From the NCBI RefSeq assembly GCF_009177095.1, contig NZ_AP021861.1, forward strand, positions 5,252,501 to 5,316,500: DNA of 64,000 nucleotides, in the 5' to 3' direction. A program made the translations under genes and the position numbers. The notes beneath the pieces are model-generated. The model was given only the letters and a program-made list of their open reading frames with translations. It searched no databases and had not been told where the DNA came from. This stretch comes from Lacipirellula parvula (lineage in GTDB: Bacteria > Planctomycetota > Planctomycetia > Pirellulales > Lacipirellulaceae). Position 1 is the first letter of the stretch; each line of letters opens with the position of its first letter. Positions 21,516-29,093 of this stretch are shown piece by piece.

Positions 21516-22768
21516 CACTTCGCAGCTTGAATCTCGCGCGCCACCTGCTCGGTTGCCCGCATCACCCGCAAAATGTTGCCGCTGTAAATCTTCTTGACGT
21601 CCTCGTGGCTGTAGCCGCGATCGAGCAATCCCTGCGTGATGTACGGATAGGTGCTCGCGTCTTCCAACTGCTCTGGTAGCATCGTCACGCCATCGTAGTC
21701 GGAGCCGATGCCGACGTGATCGACGCCGGCGATTTTCACGATGTGATCGATATGATCAAGCAGCGTGTGGACCGTCCCGCGGCTGCCGCGGCCATTCTCG
21801 GCGTCCCACCGCTTCATCGCCTGTTCGATTTCGCCCTCGTCCTTGATCTTCTCGTCGATCTCGCGCCGGTAAGCCATTCGCTTCACATCGCGTTCCGCGG
21901 ATTCGGGCACGATGAACGCCGAGAAGAAGTTCACCATCACCACGCCGCCATTCTCGGCGGTCAGCTTCAGCACGTTGTCCGGCACGTTACGCGGGTGGTC
22001 GGCAATCCCGCGAGCCGAGGAGTGCGAAAAGATGACGGGCGCCTTCGTGATCCGCAGAGCAGCCTTCATCGCATCGGGCGAGACGTGCGAAATGTCGACC
22101 ATCATCCCGAGTCGATTCATTTCGCGGACGACCTCTTCGCCAAACGGCGAAAGCCCCCCGCTGCGCGGCTTGTCGGTTCCCGAGTCGGCCCACGCCAGCG
22201 AATCGGAATGGGTAAGCGTCATGTACCGCGCGCCGAGAGCGTACAACTGTCGCAGCACGGGAATCGACTCTTCAATCGAGTAGCCCCCTTCCATGCCGAT
22301 GAGCGACGCGATCTTGCCCGTCTTGGCGATCCGCTCGATATCGTCGGCCGTGAGGGCGAGTTCGAACGTATCGGGATACTGCGCGATCATCGCTTTGACG
22401 AGTTCGATCTGCTCAATCGTCGTCGACAGGGCCGCCCCCCGCTTCGAGGTTTCGCCCGGCACCCACACCGACCAGAACTGGGCGCCAACGCCCCCCTTGC
22501 GGAGCTTCGGGATGTCAGTCTGCAGCGTCTTCTGCTCTTTTGAAATGTCGAGTTTGTCGAACTGCCCGCGAGCCTGCTGACGCAGTTCCCACGGCAAGTC
22601 GTTGTGCCCGTCGATCAGCAGCGTCTCGGCATGCAGCTTCCTAGCTTCATCCGTCAGCACAATCGGCGGCCGCGCGGTTGGTTCTTCTGCATATGCAACC
22701 GTTGCCGACGTGAGCGCGGTCAGAACCATGAGGGCGACACTACCAAACGACTTGCGAAGTGAATTCAT
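21515..22768 (-). CDS. Membrane (renal-type) dipeptidase, peptidase family M19
   Basis: The 417-residue protein has a signal peptide ('MNSLRKSFGSVALMVLTALT', cleavage after 'VAYA') and the M19 zinc-binding blocks: 'LLIDGHNDLPWEL' (HxD, about residues 50-62), 'LIGMEGGYSIE' (bridging Glu), 'YMTLTHSDSLAW' (His), 'VDISHVSPDA' and 'VIFSHSSARGIADHPRN' (His). The family cleaves dipeptides, including those with a D-residue at the second position, outside the cytoplasm. That specificity fits the neighbouring wall-recycling genes: it could split L-Ala-D-Glu-type or D-Ala-containing dipeptides. The gene is followed directly by the overlapping DUF5690 gene. Confidence 0.93.
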   Translation of the reverse strand: MNSLRKSFGSVALMVLTALTSATVAYAEEPTARPPIVLTDEARKLHAETLLIDGHNDLPWELRQQARGQFDKLDISKEQKTLQTDIPKLRKGGVGAQFWSVWVPGETSKRGAALSTTIEQIELVKAMIAQYPDTFELALTADDIERIAKTGKIASLIGMEGGYSIEESIPVLRQLYALGARYMTLTHSDSLAWADSGTDKPRSGGLSPFGEEVVREMNRLGMMVDISHVSPDAMKAALRITKAPVIFSHSSARGIADHPRNVPDNVLKLTAENGGVVMVNFFSAFIVPESAERDVKRMAYRREIDEKIKDEGEIEQAMKRWDAENGRGSRGTVHTLLDHIDHIVKIAGVDHVGIGSDYDGVTMLPEQLEDASTYPYITQGLLDRGYSHEDVKKIYSGNILRVMRATEQVAREIQAAK

Positions 22769-22839
22769 AGAACCCTCGTGGCACGGTCTGGCGACAGGCG
22801 ACGCGTCTTGAGATTGATGCTGGGATGAAATGCGTTTTT

Positions 22840-22973
22840 AACCACGAAACACACGAAATGACACGAAAGAATTCAGGAGAGCGGGAAGAACCGTTGAACA
22901 AAACCATTTTCGTCCCTTAACTCTTCCCCGTCTTTTGCATTTCTAATTTCGTGCTTTTCGTGTGTTTCGTGGT
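22840..22973. repeat. Long inverted repeat ('accacgaaacacacgaa' family)
   Basis: The arm at 22840-22873 (aaccacgaaacacacgaaat...) and the arm at 22947-22973 (tttcgtgcttttcgtgtgtt...) are reverse complements with few mismatches around a ~73-base spacer. It lies between the three-domain wall enzyme and the dipeptidase gene, inside the minus-strand cluster, and belongs to the same style as 3045-3200. Confidence 0.85.
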
Positions 22974-23011
22974 AAATCTCCCCGCATTCCGAACCCAACA
23001 CAGACTGAAAG

Positions 23012-25027
23012 TTACTTTCCTTCCGACTTCTTCTCCAACTGCGACCAACCCCAGCGATACAGATTCCGCGAGTCAACGTACCGCGAATCACTCGACGGGG
23101 CGCCGAGCACCACGACGATCAGCGAATCATCGCCCCGCTTCGCACTCGACACCAAGCAAGCACCGGCCGCATCGGTGGTGCCGGTCTTCACGCCGTCGTA
23201 GCCTTCGATCTTCAGCAGGTTGTTCGTATTCTTCCAGAGCACGTTCCGCTCGTACCCGCCGGGGCCGGTGACGGTGGCGCCATGCTGCGGCGTAGAGACG
23301 ACCTTTTGCAGAATCGGAATCTGCTTCACCGCGATCGCCAGCTTCGCCAAATCGGCCGCGCTCGCCTTATGCTCTTTGTCAGTCAGGCCGTGCGTGTTGG
23401 TGAAGTGGCTATGCTCCATTCGCAACTCCTTCGCGGCGGCGTTCATGGCCTTGATGAACGCACCGTAGGCCTCCTTCGCCGATTCTTTCTTGCCGGCCTT
23501 GCCGTCGCCGTCCGGCGCCGCGCGTGAGCCAAAGTGCTCGGCGAACGCCACCGACGCATCGTTCCCCGACGGCAACATCAGCCCGTAGAGCAACTCTTCG
23601 ACCGTGACGACCTCGCCTACCCGCAAATCGGAAGTCGAGCCAATCGTCTCGTCGGCCCGCTTCGAGAAGGTGAGCTTTTCCTTCAACACCTCAGGATGCT
23701 TTTCAGCCAACTTGCCGACGAGGTACGCCGTCATCATCTTCGTCGTGCTGGCGATATCGACCGGCTTCTCTTCGTTAAAGCCCCACAGCACTTCGCCCGT
23801 CTTGCCGTCGGCAATCGCCCAAACCCGACAGCCGACGATCGGCGGACCATCGAGCGACTCTGCGTTAGCCTTCTTAAAAACCTCCGCATTGGCGATAGCC
23901 GGCTCCGGCGCCTTCGGGCCCTCTTCCACCAACGGGCCGAGGGCTTCCCAAGTCTCTGGTCCGACAACGCCCGTCGGCTTCAGATTCTTCGCCTTTTGAA
24001 ACGCGGTAACGGCCGTCTCGGTCATCGCGCCGAAATCGCCGTCGGCATCAAGCTCAGGCGACGGCTTCAGTTGTTCGTTCAAGGTTCGCTGCAGCGACGC
24101 GACGAGCGGCCCGGCGGAGCCCTTCTTCAGCATGTTGGAATCTGATTTGGCCCCCTCGGTGTAGTAGCGATAAACCGCCTGAGCGATCTTGCTGCACAGC
24201 ACGTCCCCTTCGTTGTTGGGGCTCCAGCTTTGGTCCTTGTTCTCATTGGTCATCACGCACATCGCGATCGGACCGCCGCTGGGGAGTTCCATCAGTCCAG
24301 CATCCGTCCGCACCAGCTCCGTGGCGCCCGTCTTGTGCGCGAACTTCACGTCGGGCAGGTACCGCGGGAACGTCGACTTATCGGCACAGGCGTAAAGATT
24401 CGTCAGCATCTTTTCGCTGGCCTCTTTGCTGACAAGCTCCTTCTTCCACAGCTTCTCAAGCAGCGACACCATATCGGCCGGCGTCGTGCTACCCAGGCCG
24501 TACTTCACGCTCCGCTCAGGGAACAGCGACGAAGGTCGATTGAACGTGTATGAATGGAGCTTCGTCTCCGGATAGCCGAGCTTCTCCATCAGCTTCGCGG
24601 TCTTGTCGAGGCCGACCTTCTTCGCGACGAGATTCGTCGCCGTGTTGTCGGAATAGACGATCATCAGTCGGATCGCGTCGCGGAGCGGCATCTTGGCGCC
24701 GCCGGAGAAGTGAGCCGTCAGCACCCCCGAGCCGGGCACCTTGTCCTTCTCGTCGAGTTCGACGATCGCTTCGGGCGCGACGTTCCCCTCTTCGAACTCC
24801 TGGAACGACGCGATCATCAGCGGGAACTTGATCAGGCTCGCCGTCGGCATCGTCTTGTCGGCGTGATATTCGAAGGTCTCGCCCGTGGCGAGATCCTTGA
24901 TCTTCACGGCAACGTCGCCCCGGTGGGCGTCGATCAGCGGTTGCACCACGTCGGCCAGATCTTCGGCCGGGGCCGTCGCAGGAAGCAGCAGAAGCAGACA
25001 AGCCACAGCGCTAACGAAGCATCGCAT
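23012..25027 (-). CDS. Three-domain cell-wall enzyme: class-A-like serine hydrolase, PG-binding domain, S11 D,D-carboxypeptidase
   Basis: 671 residues from ATG 25025-25027, chosen because 'MRCFVSAVACLLLLLPATAPA' is then a proper signal peptide. Domain 1 (about 25-285) looks like a class A beta-lactamase or serine hydrolase: SxxK 'TASLIKF' (about 65), SDN 'YSDNTAT' (about 124), KTG 'HKTGATE' (about 234). Domain 2 (about 300-365) is a PG_binding_1 repeat: 'LKKGSAGPLVASLQ', 'DGDFGAMTETAVTAFQ', 'TGVVGPETWEALG'. Domain 3 (about 380-660) is a D-Ala-D-Ala carboxypeptidase: 'ASTTKMMTAY' (about 429), SGN 'PSGNDASVAF' (about 486), KTG 'GVKTGTTDAAGA' (about 615). Both active-site sets are complete, so two serine acyl-enzyme sites on one chain are likely. 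It lies in the wall-recycling cluster. Confidence 0.92.
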   Translation of the reverse strand: MRCFVSAVACLLLLLPATAPAEDLADVVQPLIDAHRGDVAVKIKDLATGETFEYHADKTMPTASLIKFPLMIASFQEFEEGNVAPEAIVELDEKDKVPGSGVLTAHFSGGAKMPLRDAIRLMIVYSDNTATNLVAKKVGLDKTAKLMEKLGYPETKLHSYTFNRPSSLFPERSVKYGLGSTTPADMVSLLEKLWKKELVSKEASEKMLTNLYACADKSTFPRYLPDVKFAHKTGATELVRTDAGLMELPSGGPIAMCVMTNENKDQSWSPNNEGDVLCSKIAQAVYRYYTEGAKSDSNMLKKGSAGPLVASLQRTLNEQLKPSPELDADGDFGAMTETAVTAFQKAKNLKPTGVVGPETWEALGPLVEEGPKAPEPAIANAEVFKKANAESLDGPPIVGCRVWAIADGKTGEVLWGFNEEKPVDIASTTKMMTAYLVGKLAEKHPEVLKEKLTFSKRADETIGSTSDLRVGEVVTVEELLYGLMLPSGNDASVAFAEHFGSRAAPDGDGKAGKKESAKEAYGAFIKAMNAAAKELRMEHSHFTNTHGLTDKEHKASAADLAKLAIAVKQIPILQKVVSTPQHGATVTGPGGYERNVLWKNTNNLLKIEGYDGVKTGTTDAAGACLVSSAKRGDDSLIVVVLGAPSSDSRYVDSRNLYRWGWSQLEKKSEGK

Positions 25028-25144
25028 CGGAGTTCCTCGCAGGTCCAAAGGAATCTCGACGGATCGCCGCCCAGGGCATTCGTCATGCCTGTCGCCGCGT
25101 CCGTCGTGCCGCCGACGTACTATCGAATTGTGGGGAGCGTCGCC

Positions 25145-26167
25145 TTAGCTCGCGGTGAGCTGAGCGCCTGTCCCGTTCGCCGCCGGGTAGATGCAGTTGC
25201 CGTGATCGACGACGACGCCGGTCGCGATGTCGCTCGCCAGGAGCGCCGCGCCGTCCATGTCGACGTAGTCGAGCAGTGGCAGAAGTTGGCCGATCGCCGA
25301 GATGCCGACCGTCGACTCGGTCATGCAGCCGACCATCGTTTTCAGGCCAAGCTGCCGAGCTTCCGTCACCATCCGTCGGCCCGGCGTCAGGCCGCCGCAC
25401 TTGGTCAGCTTGACGTTGACTCCGTGGAAGTGACCCACGCAGCGTTTGACGTCGGCTTCGCAGATGCAGCTTTCGTCTGCAATGATCGGCAAGGCCGACT
25501 TCTCGTAAACGCGTTTGACTTCGCTCCACTGGTCGGCCGGCAACGGCTGCTCAATGAATTCGACGTTCAGCTTGGCAAGTTCGTGCGAGTACTCGATCGC
25601 CTGATCGGCGGTCCAGCCGCAGTTGGCGTCGACGCGGAACACCGCGTCGGTATGCTTGCGCAGCTCGCGCATGATGTCGAGGTCGTACTTCGTGCCAAGC
25701 TTGATCTTGTAGATCGGCCAGCCCGGCATCTCGAGTAGCTTCTTCACCATCACCTCGACCGTGTCGATGCCAATGGTGAAATTCGACTGCGGAATGCGGT
25801 CGGTCGTCAGGCCCCACAACTTGTAAACCGGGGCGCCTTGCTGCTTGCCCCACAGGTCGTTCGCCGCCTGATCGAGCGCGCACTGGGCGAACGGGTTTCC
25901 CTTCAGCAGGGGCCACGTCTTGTCCCACAGCTTCTCGGGATCGAGCGGCTCGGCCGATTCGACGATCGAGCGCACCGACTCCAGCGACTCCCGCATCAGC
26001 TCGAGCGTGGCGCCGTAGTACTTGTTCGTCGTCGCCTCGCCGAAGCCGCGATGAACGCCGTCGGTCAGTTCCACGATCAGCGTCGGCTGAACGCTCGTCG
26101 ATTCGCGAGCGATCGAGAACACATGCCGCAGCGGCAACTGGAAGTCGTAGGTCTTCAGCGTGATCAT
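25145..26167 (-). CDS. Enolase-superfamily epimerase (dipeptide epimerase / DgcA-like)
   Basis: The 340-residue TIM-barrel enzyme shows the muconate-lactonising subgroup residues: catalytic Lys in 'IYKIKLGTKYD', metal ligands in 'FRVDANCGW' (Asp), 'FIEQPLP' (Glu) and 'IIADESCIC' (Asp), and the second catalytic Lys in 'NVKLTKCGG'. This set is that of L-Ala-D/L-Glu epimerases, which convert the murein dipeptide L-Ala-D-Glu to L-Ala-L-Glu, and of the related N-acetyl-D-glutamate racemase DgcA. The DUF1611 gene directly upstream favours the DgcN-DgcA pairing; the murein-recycling neighbours favour dipeptide epimerisation. Both act on glutamate released from peptidoglycan. Confidence 0.9.
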   Translation of the reverse strand: MITLKTYDFQLPLRHVFSIARESTSVQPTLIVELTDGVHRGFGEATTNKYYGATLELMRESLESVRSIVESAEPLDPEKLWDKTWPLLKGNPFAQCALDQAANDLWGKQQGAPVYKLWGLTTDRIPQSNFTIGIDTVEVMVKKLLEMPGWPIYKIKLGTKYDLDIMRELRKHTDAVFRVDANCGWTADQAIEYSHELAKLNVEFIEQPLPADQWSEVKRVYEKSALPIIADESCICEADVKRCVGHFHGVNVKLTKCGGLTPGRRMVTEARQLGLKTMVGCMTESTVGISAIGQLLPLLDYVDMDGAALLASDIATGVVVDHGNCIYPAANGTGAQLTAS

Positions 26168-26191
26168 GGCGTCCCGTCAGTCGTCCAAAAT

Positions 26192-26272
26192 GAAAGCCAC
26201 CGGCTCCGCCGGTGGACGAACTATCGCCAGACTCGTCTAGTACTGCGTCCACCGGCAGAGCCGGTGGCTTTC
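26192..26272. repeat. Inverted pair of 'ccaccggctccgccggtgg' palindromes
   Basis: 26192-26217 (gaaagccaccggctccgccg...) and 26247-26272 (gtccaccggcagagccggtg...) are reverse complements except at the centre, and each is itself a palindrome. Together they fill most of the 112-base gap between the DUF1611 gene and the epimerase gene, so any shared transcript carries two stable hairpins here. Confidence 0.85.
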
Positions 26273-26279
26273 AAAGCGA

Positions 26280-27398
26280 CTAGCGAGCCTTCGCTCGCTC
26301 CGCACGCAGCGCGAACACCGCCTCGACCAACTCGTCCGAACCGTGGCGAATAACGTCGCACACGGGCACGCCGAGTTCCTTGCGAACCTTTTCGCGTTCG
26401 GCTTCCGCCTGCTCGTTGTTCAGCAGGCGGCTGTTCATCGCCACGCCGATCACCTTCGACGGCCCCATCAGGTTCGCCATCACCTCGTAGACTTCGACGA
26501 GCTTGGCAAGCGGCGTCAGCTCGATGTACTCCATGCCGTGCATCGCGGGGCGAGCCGCTTCGTAGCACATCACCATGCCGTGCGGAGCGCAGCCATGGAG
26601 CAAGCCCAAGGTCACAGCCGAGTATTTCGGGTGAACCAAGCTCCCCTGCCCTTCGATGAACAGCATCTCGTGGTGCTGGTGGGCGAGGATCTGCTTCTCG
26701 ATGGCGCCGTTGACGAAGTCGGCGACGACGCAGTCGATCGGCACGCCGTCCCCTTCGATCATAATGCCGGTTTGACCGCTGGCAACGAACTTCGCATCGA
26801 CGCCGCGGGCCTTCACGGCATTAGTCAGTTCGATCGCGGCGAGCATCTTGCCGACGCAGCAGTCTTGGCCGACCGTGTGAATGCGGAGGCACTCCTCGCG
26901 GATGTTGAGGCGGTGAGCGACCTCGTGTTCGTCGTTCTTGCGAACGTCGATGATTTTGCCGCCACCCTTCGCCGCCGCGGCGACGAAGGCGGGGTCGTTC
27001 GAGATGAACTCGTGCAGACCGGAAACGACGTCCATCCCCTGGTTGAGGGCGTCGAGAATGATCGCCTTCCACGCCGGCGGGATGCGGCCGCCCGACGGAG
27101 CGATGCCGATCATCAGTCCATTGGCGCCTTTGCACTCGGCCAGCGTGGCCACAACCGGCGTGTTGCCGCCGACGCCAAGCAATTCTTGCGTGGTGCGGCC
27201 GGCTTGGGTGCTGTCGATCAGCGCCACGACCTCCTCCGGACGGTAACGCAGAACGCTCGAGGCCGTCTTCCCGGTAACCGGTTCCGTATACCCCTCGGTG
27301 AGAATCGCCAAACGACGTCCGCTCTGTTCCACTGCCACGAAGGCCTCGCTCTCTGGTAACGCTGGTTTTACGAAATACGTTTGCGCGAAGGGGAGCAT
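26280..27398 (-). CDS. DUF1611 protein (DgcN-like, D-glutamate N-acetyltransferase family)
   Basis: The 372-residue protein has the two-part DUF1611 architecture: a Rossmann-like N-terminal domain ('GMDVVSGLHEFISNDPAF', about 115-132) and a P-loop-type C-terminal domain with 'TVGQDCCVGKMLAAIEL' (about 175-192), 'GQTGIMIEGDGVPID' and 'IEGQGSLVHPKYSAV'. Family member DgcN has been shown in marine bacteria to acetylate D-glutamate, after which DgcA racemises the N-acetyl-D-glutamate. The next gene here is an epimerase of the DgcA fold. ATG 27396-27398 has a strong ribosome site ('ggggga'). I infer recovery of D-Glu from peptidoglycan; enzyme activity itself cannot be read from sequence. Confidence 0.85.
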   Translation of the reverse strand: MLPFAQTYFVKPALPESEAFVAVEQSGRRLAILTEGYTEPVTGKTASSVLRYRPEEVVALIDSTQAGRTTQELLGVGGNTPVVATLAECKGANGLMIGIAPSGGRIPPAWKAIILDALNQGMDVVSGLHEFISNDPAFVAAAAKGGGKIIDVRKNDEHEVAHRLNIREECLRIHTVGQDCCVGKMLAAIELTNAVKARGVDAKFVASGQTGIMIEGDGVPIDCVVADFVNGAIEKQILAHQHHEMLFIEGQGSLVHPKYSAVTLGLLHGCAPHGMVMCYEAARPAMHGMEYIELTPLAKLVEVYEVMANLMGPSKVIGVAMNSRLLNNEQAEAEREKVRKELGVPVCDVIRHGSDELVEAVFALRAERAKAR

Positions 27399-27524
27399 CG
27401 CTCCCCCGTTTGCGCTAACCGAATTGAGTGTAGTAGGGCCGCTGCCGGCGGGAAAGGTACGCAGTGCGCAAGGCGAATCAATTTTCGCGCAAGCCGCCGC
27501 TTCCGGCCGCCGTTTTCCGGGAAA

Positions 27525-29093
27525 TTAAGCCTCCAGCAACCGCTCGACGAGCGCCGCCTGCGATACCGGCACATCGCTGAACGTACAAATTTGCACGGGC
27601 GCCTCGGCCAGCGGGTCCAAACCTTGCGGCGCCCCAAGACAGGCGATCACCGTCGGCCGTTTAGCCACCAGCTCCGCCAGCCAATCGCGGAGCCGCGGTG
27701 GCAGCCCAAACCGATGCCACGCTGCTGGCTTCACCACGAACGCCGCCAGCAACTGGTCGGCCTTGGCCGCGAGGTCTGCGATCCGCGCGAGTTCTGCGTC
27801 GCTCGGCTCGGCGCCGAGTTCGAAGTAGTCGACCTGCGGAAACTTCTCTGCCAACATCTTTCCCAGCGGCGGCGCCTCGGCGTTCGACGGCAGCGGGAAC
27901 GGATTCACCAGCACCGCGCAAAGCGACTTCTCTGGCTTGAACGGCAACAACCCGCCCTCGTTGCGCGGCGTCACCGTCGCGCGGCGGGCAATGTCGAGCG
28001 CCATCGACTCGGTGAGCCGGCGATTTTCCGCCACGTCGAACTCGGGCATCGGCTGGCCGTTGAACGCAACGTTCTTCAGTTGCAGTACGCGGCCGAGGGC
28101 TTCGTCGACGCGGGCTACGCTCAGTTTGCCGGCCGCGACCGCTGCCTCAAGCGCCGCCAACGTGCCGACCGGATCAGCCACGTCGAGCAGAATGTCGATC
28201 CCAGCGTTCACCGCCTTGAGCGCGAGCTCGCCTTCGTTGGCGCACCCGACCTTCACCCCTTCCATCAGCAAGCTGTCGCTCACGACGGCACCCTGGAAGT
28301 TCAACTCCCCGCGCAGTACGTCGGTAAGAATCGGCTTCGACAACGTCGCCGCTTCGCCGGCCGGGTCGAGCGCCGGGTAACGCACGTGGGCCGACATAAT
28401 GAGCGGCACGCCCGCGGCGATCGATGATTGGAACGGCGGGAACTCCCGCGCCGTCATCTCCTCGCGCGTCGCGTCGACCGTCGGCAGCGCGTGATGCGAA
28501 TCTTCGTGCGTGTTGCCATGGCCGGGGAAATGCTTCGCCGTCGACAAGAACCCGGCGGCGCCGCAGCCGCGCACGAACTCTGCGGCCAACTCCGCGGCTC
28601 GCGTCGAATCGGCGGCAAACGCCCGCGTCGAAATGATCGGATTGCGCGGATCGGAATTCACGTCGGCCACCGGCCCGAACGTAATGTGCACGCCCGCCGC
28701 CCGCGACGTTTGCCCTGTTAGCTCCGCGAACTTGAAGACAGCTTCCCCCGCCCCGCCCCCGAGCGCATCGAATGCCATCGCATGCGGGAACAGCGGGTAG
28801 CCCCGCAATTGCTGCCCGGCGCCACGCTCCAAGTCGGACGACACGAGCAGCGGATAACGGCTCTGCTGCTGCAACCGCGCGAGCGTCGCCGGCGTGGCGG
28901 CATAGCTGCCGTTGAATACGATGAGGCCGCCAATCGGGCATTCCGTCAGCAACTGTGCGACGCGGGCTTCGTCCTCTTCCACCGTTTTCACTGGCGGCAG
29001 GTTCGAGCCGATCCGCACAAACATCAACTGCGCGAGTTTTTCGCGCAGCGTTGCGTCGGCGGGAAACTGAAATACTTGCTTACTCGCGGTCAC
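27525..29093 (-). CDS. nagZ: GH3 beta-N-acetylhexosaminidase (NagZ-like) with extra C-terminal domain
   Basis: 522 residues starting at GTG 29091-29093. The GH3 TIM barrel (about 10-340) contains 'VSSDLERGAGQQLRGY', 'TFGPVADVNSDPRNP', the NagZ hallmark 'AKHFPGHGNTHEDSHHALP' with the Asp/His pair used as acid-base, and the nucleophile Asp in 'VVSDSLLMEGV'. The enzyme removes GlcNAc from GlcNAc-anhMurNAc(-peptides) in the cytoplasm. It is longer than simple NagZ (about 340 residues): residues 350-522 form a GH3 C-terminal alpha/beta domain as in two-domain Bacillus-type enzymes. No export signal is visible, in keeping with cytoplasmic recycling. Its start overlaps the stop of the AmpG-like gene (GTGA), so permease and hydrolase are coupled. 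Confidence 0.92.
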   Translation of the reverse strand: MTASKQVFQFPADATLREKLAQLMFVRIGSNLPPVKTVEEDEARVAQLLTECPIGGLIVFNGSYAATPATLARLQQQSRYPLLVSSDLERGAGQQLRGYPLFPHAMAFDALGGGAGEAVFKFAELTGQTSRAAGVHITFGPVADVNSDPRNPIISTRAFAADSTRAAELAAEFVRGCGAAGFLSTAKHFPGHGNTHEDSHHALPTVDATREEMTAREFPPFQSSIAAGVPLIMSAHVRYPALDPAGEAATLSKPILTDVLRGELNFQGAVVSDSLLMEGVKVGCANEGELALKAVNAGIDILLDVADPVGTLAALEAAVAAGKLSVARVDEALGRVLQLKNVAFNGQPMPEFDVAENRRLTESMALDIARRATVTPRNEGGLLPFKPEKSLCAVLVNPFPLPSNAEAPPLGKMLAEKFPQVDYFELGAEPSDAELARIADLAAKADQLLAAFVVKPAAWHRFGLPPRLRDWLAELVAKRPTVIACLGAPQGLDPLAEAPVQICTFSDVPVSQAALVERLLEA

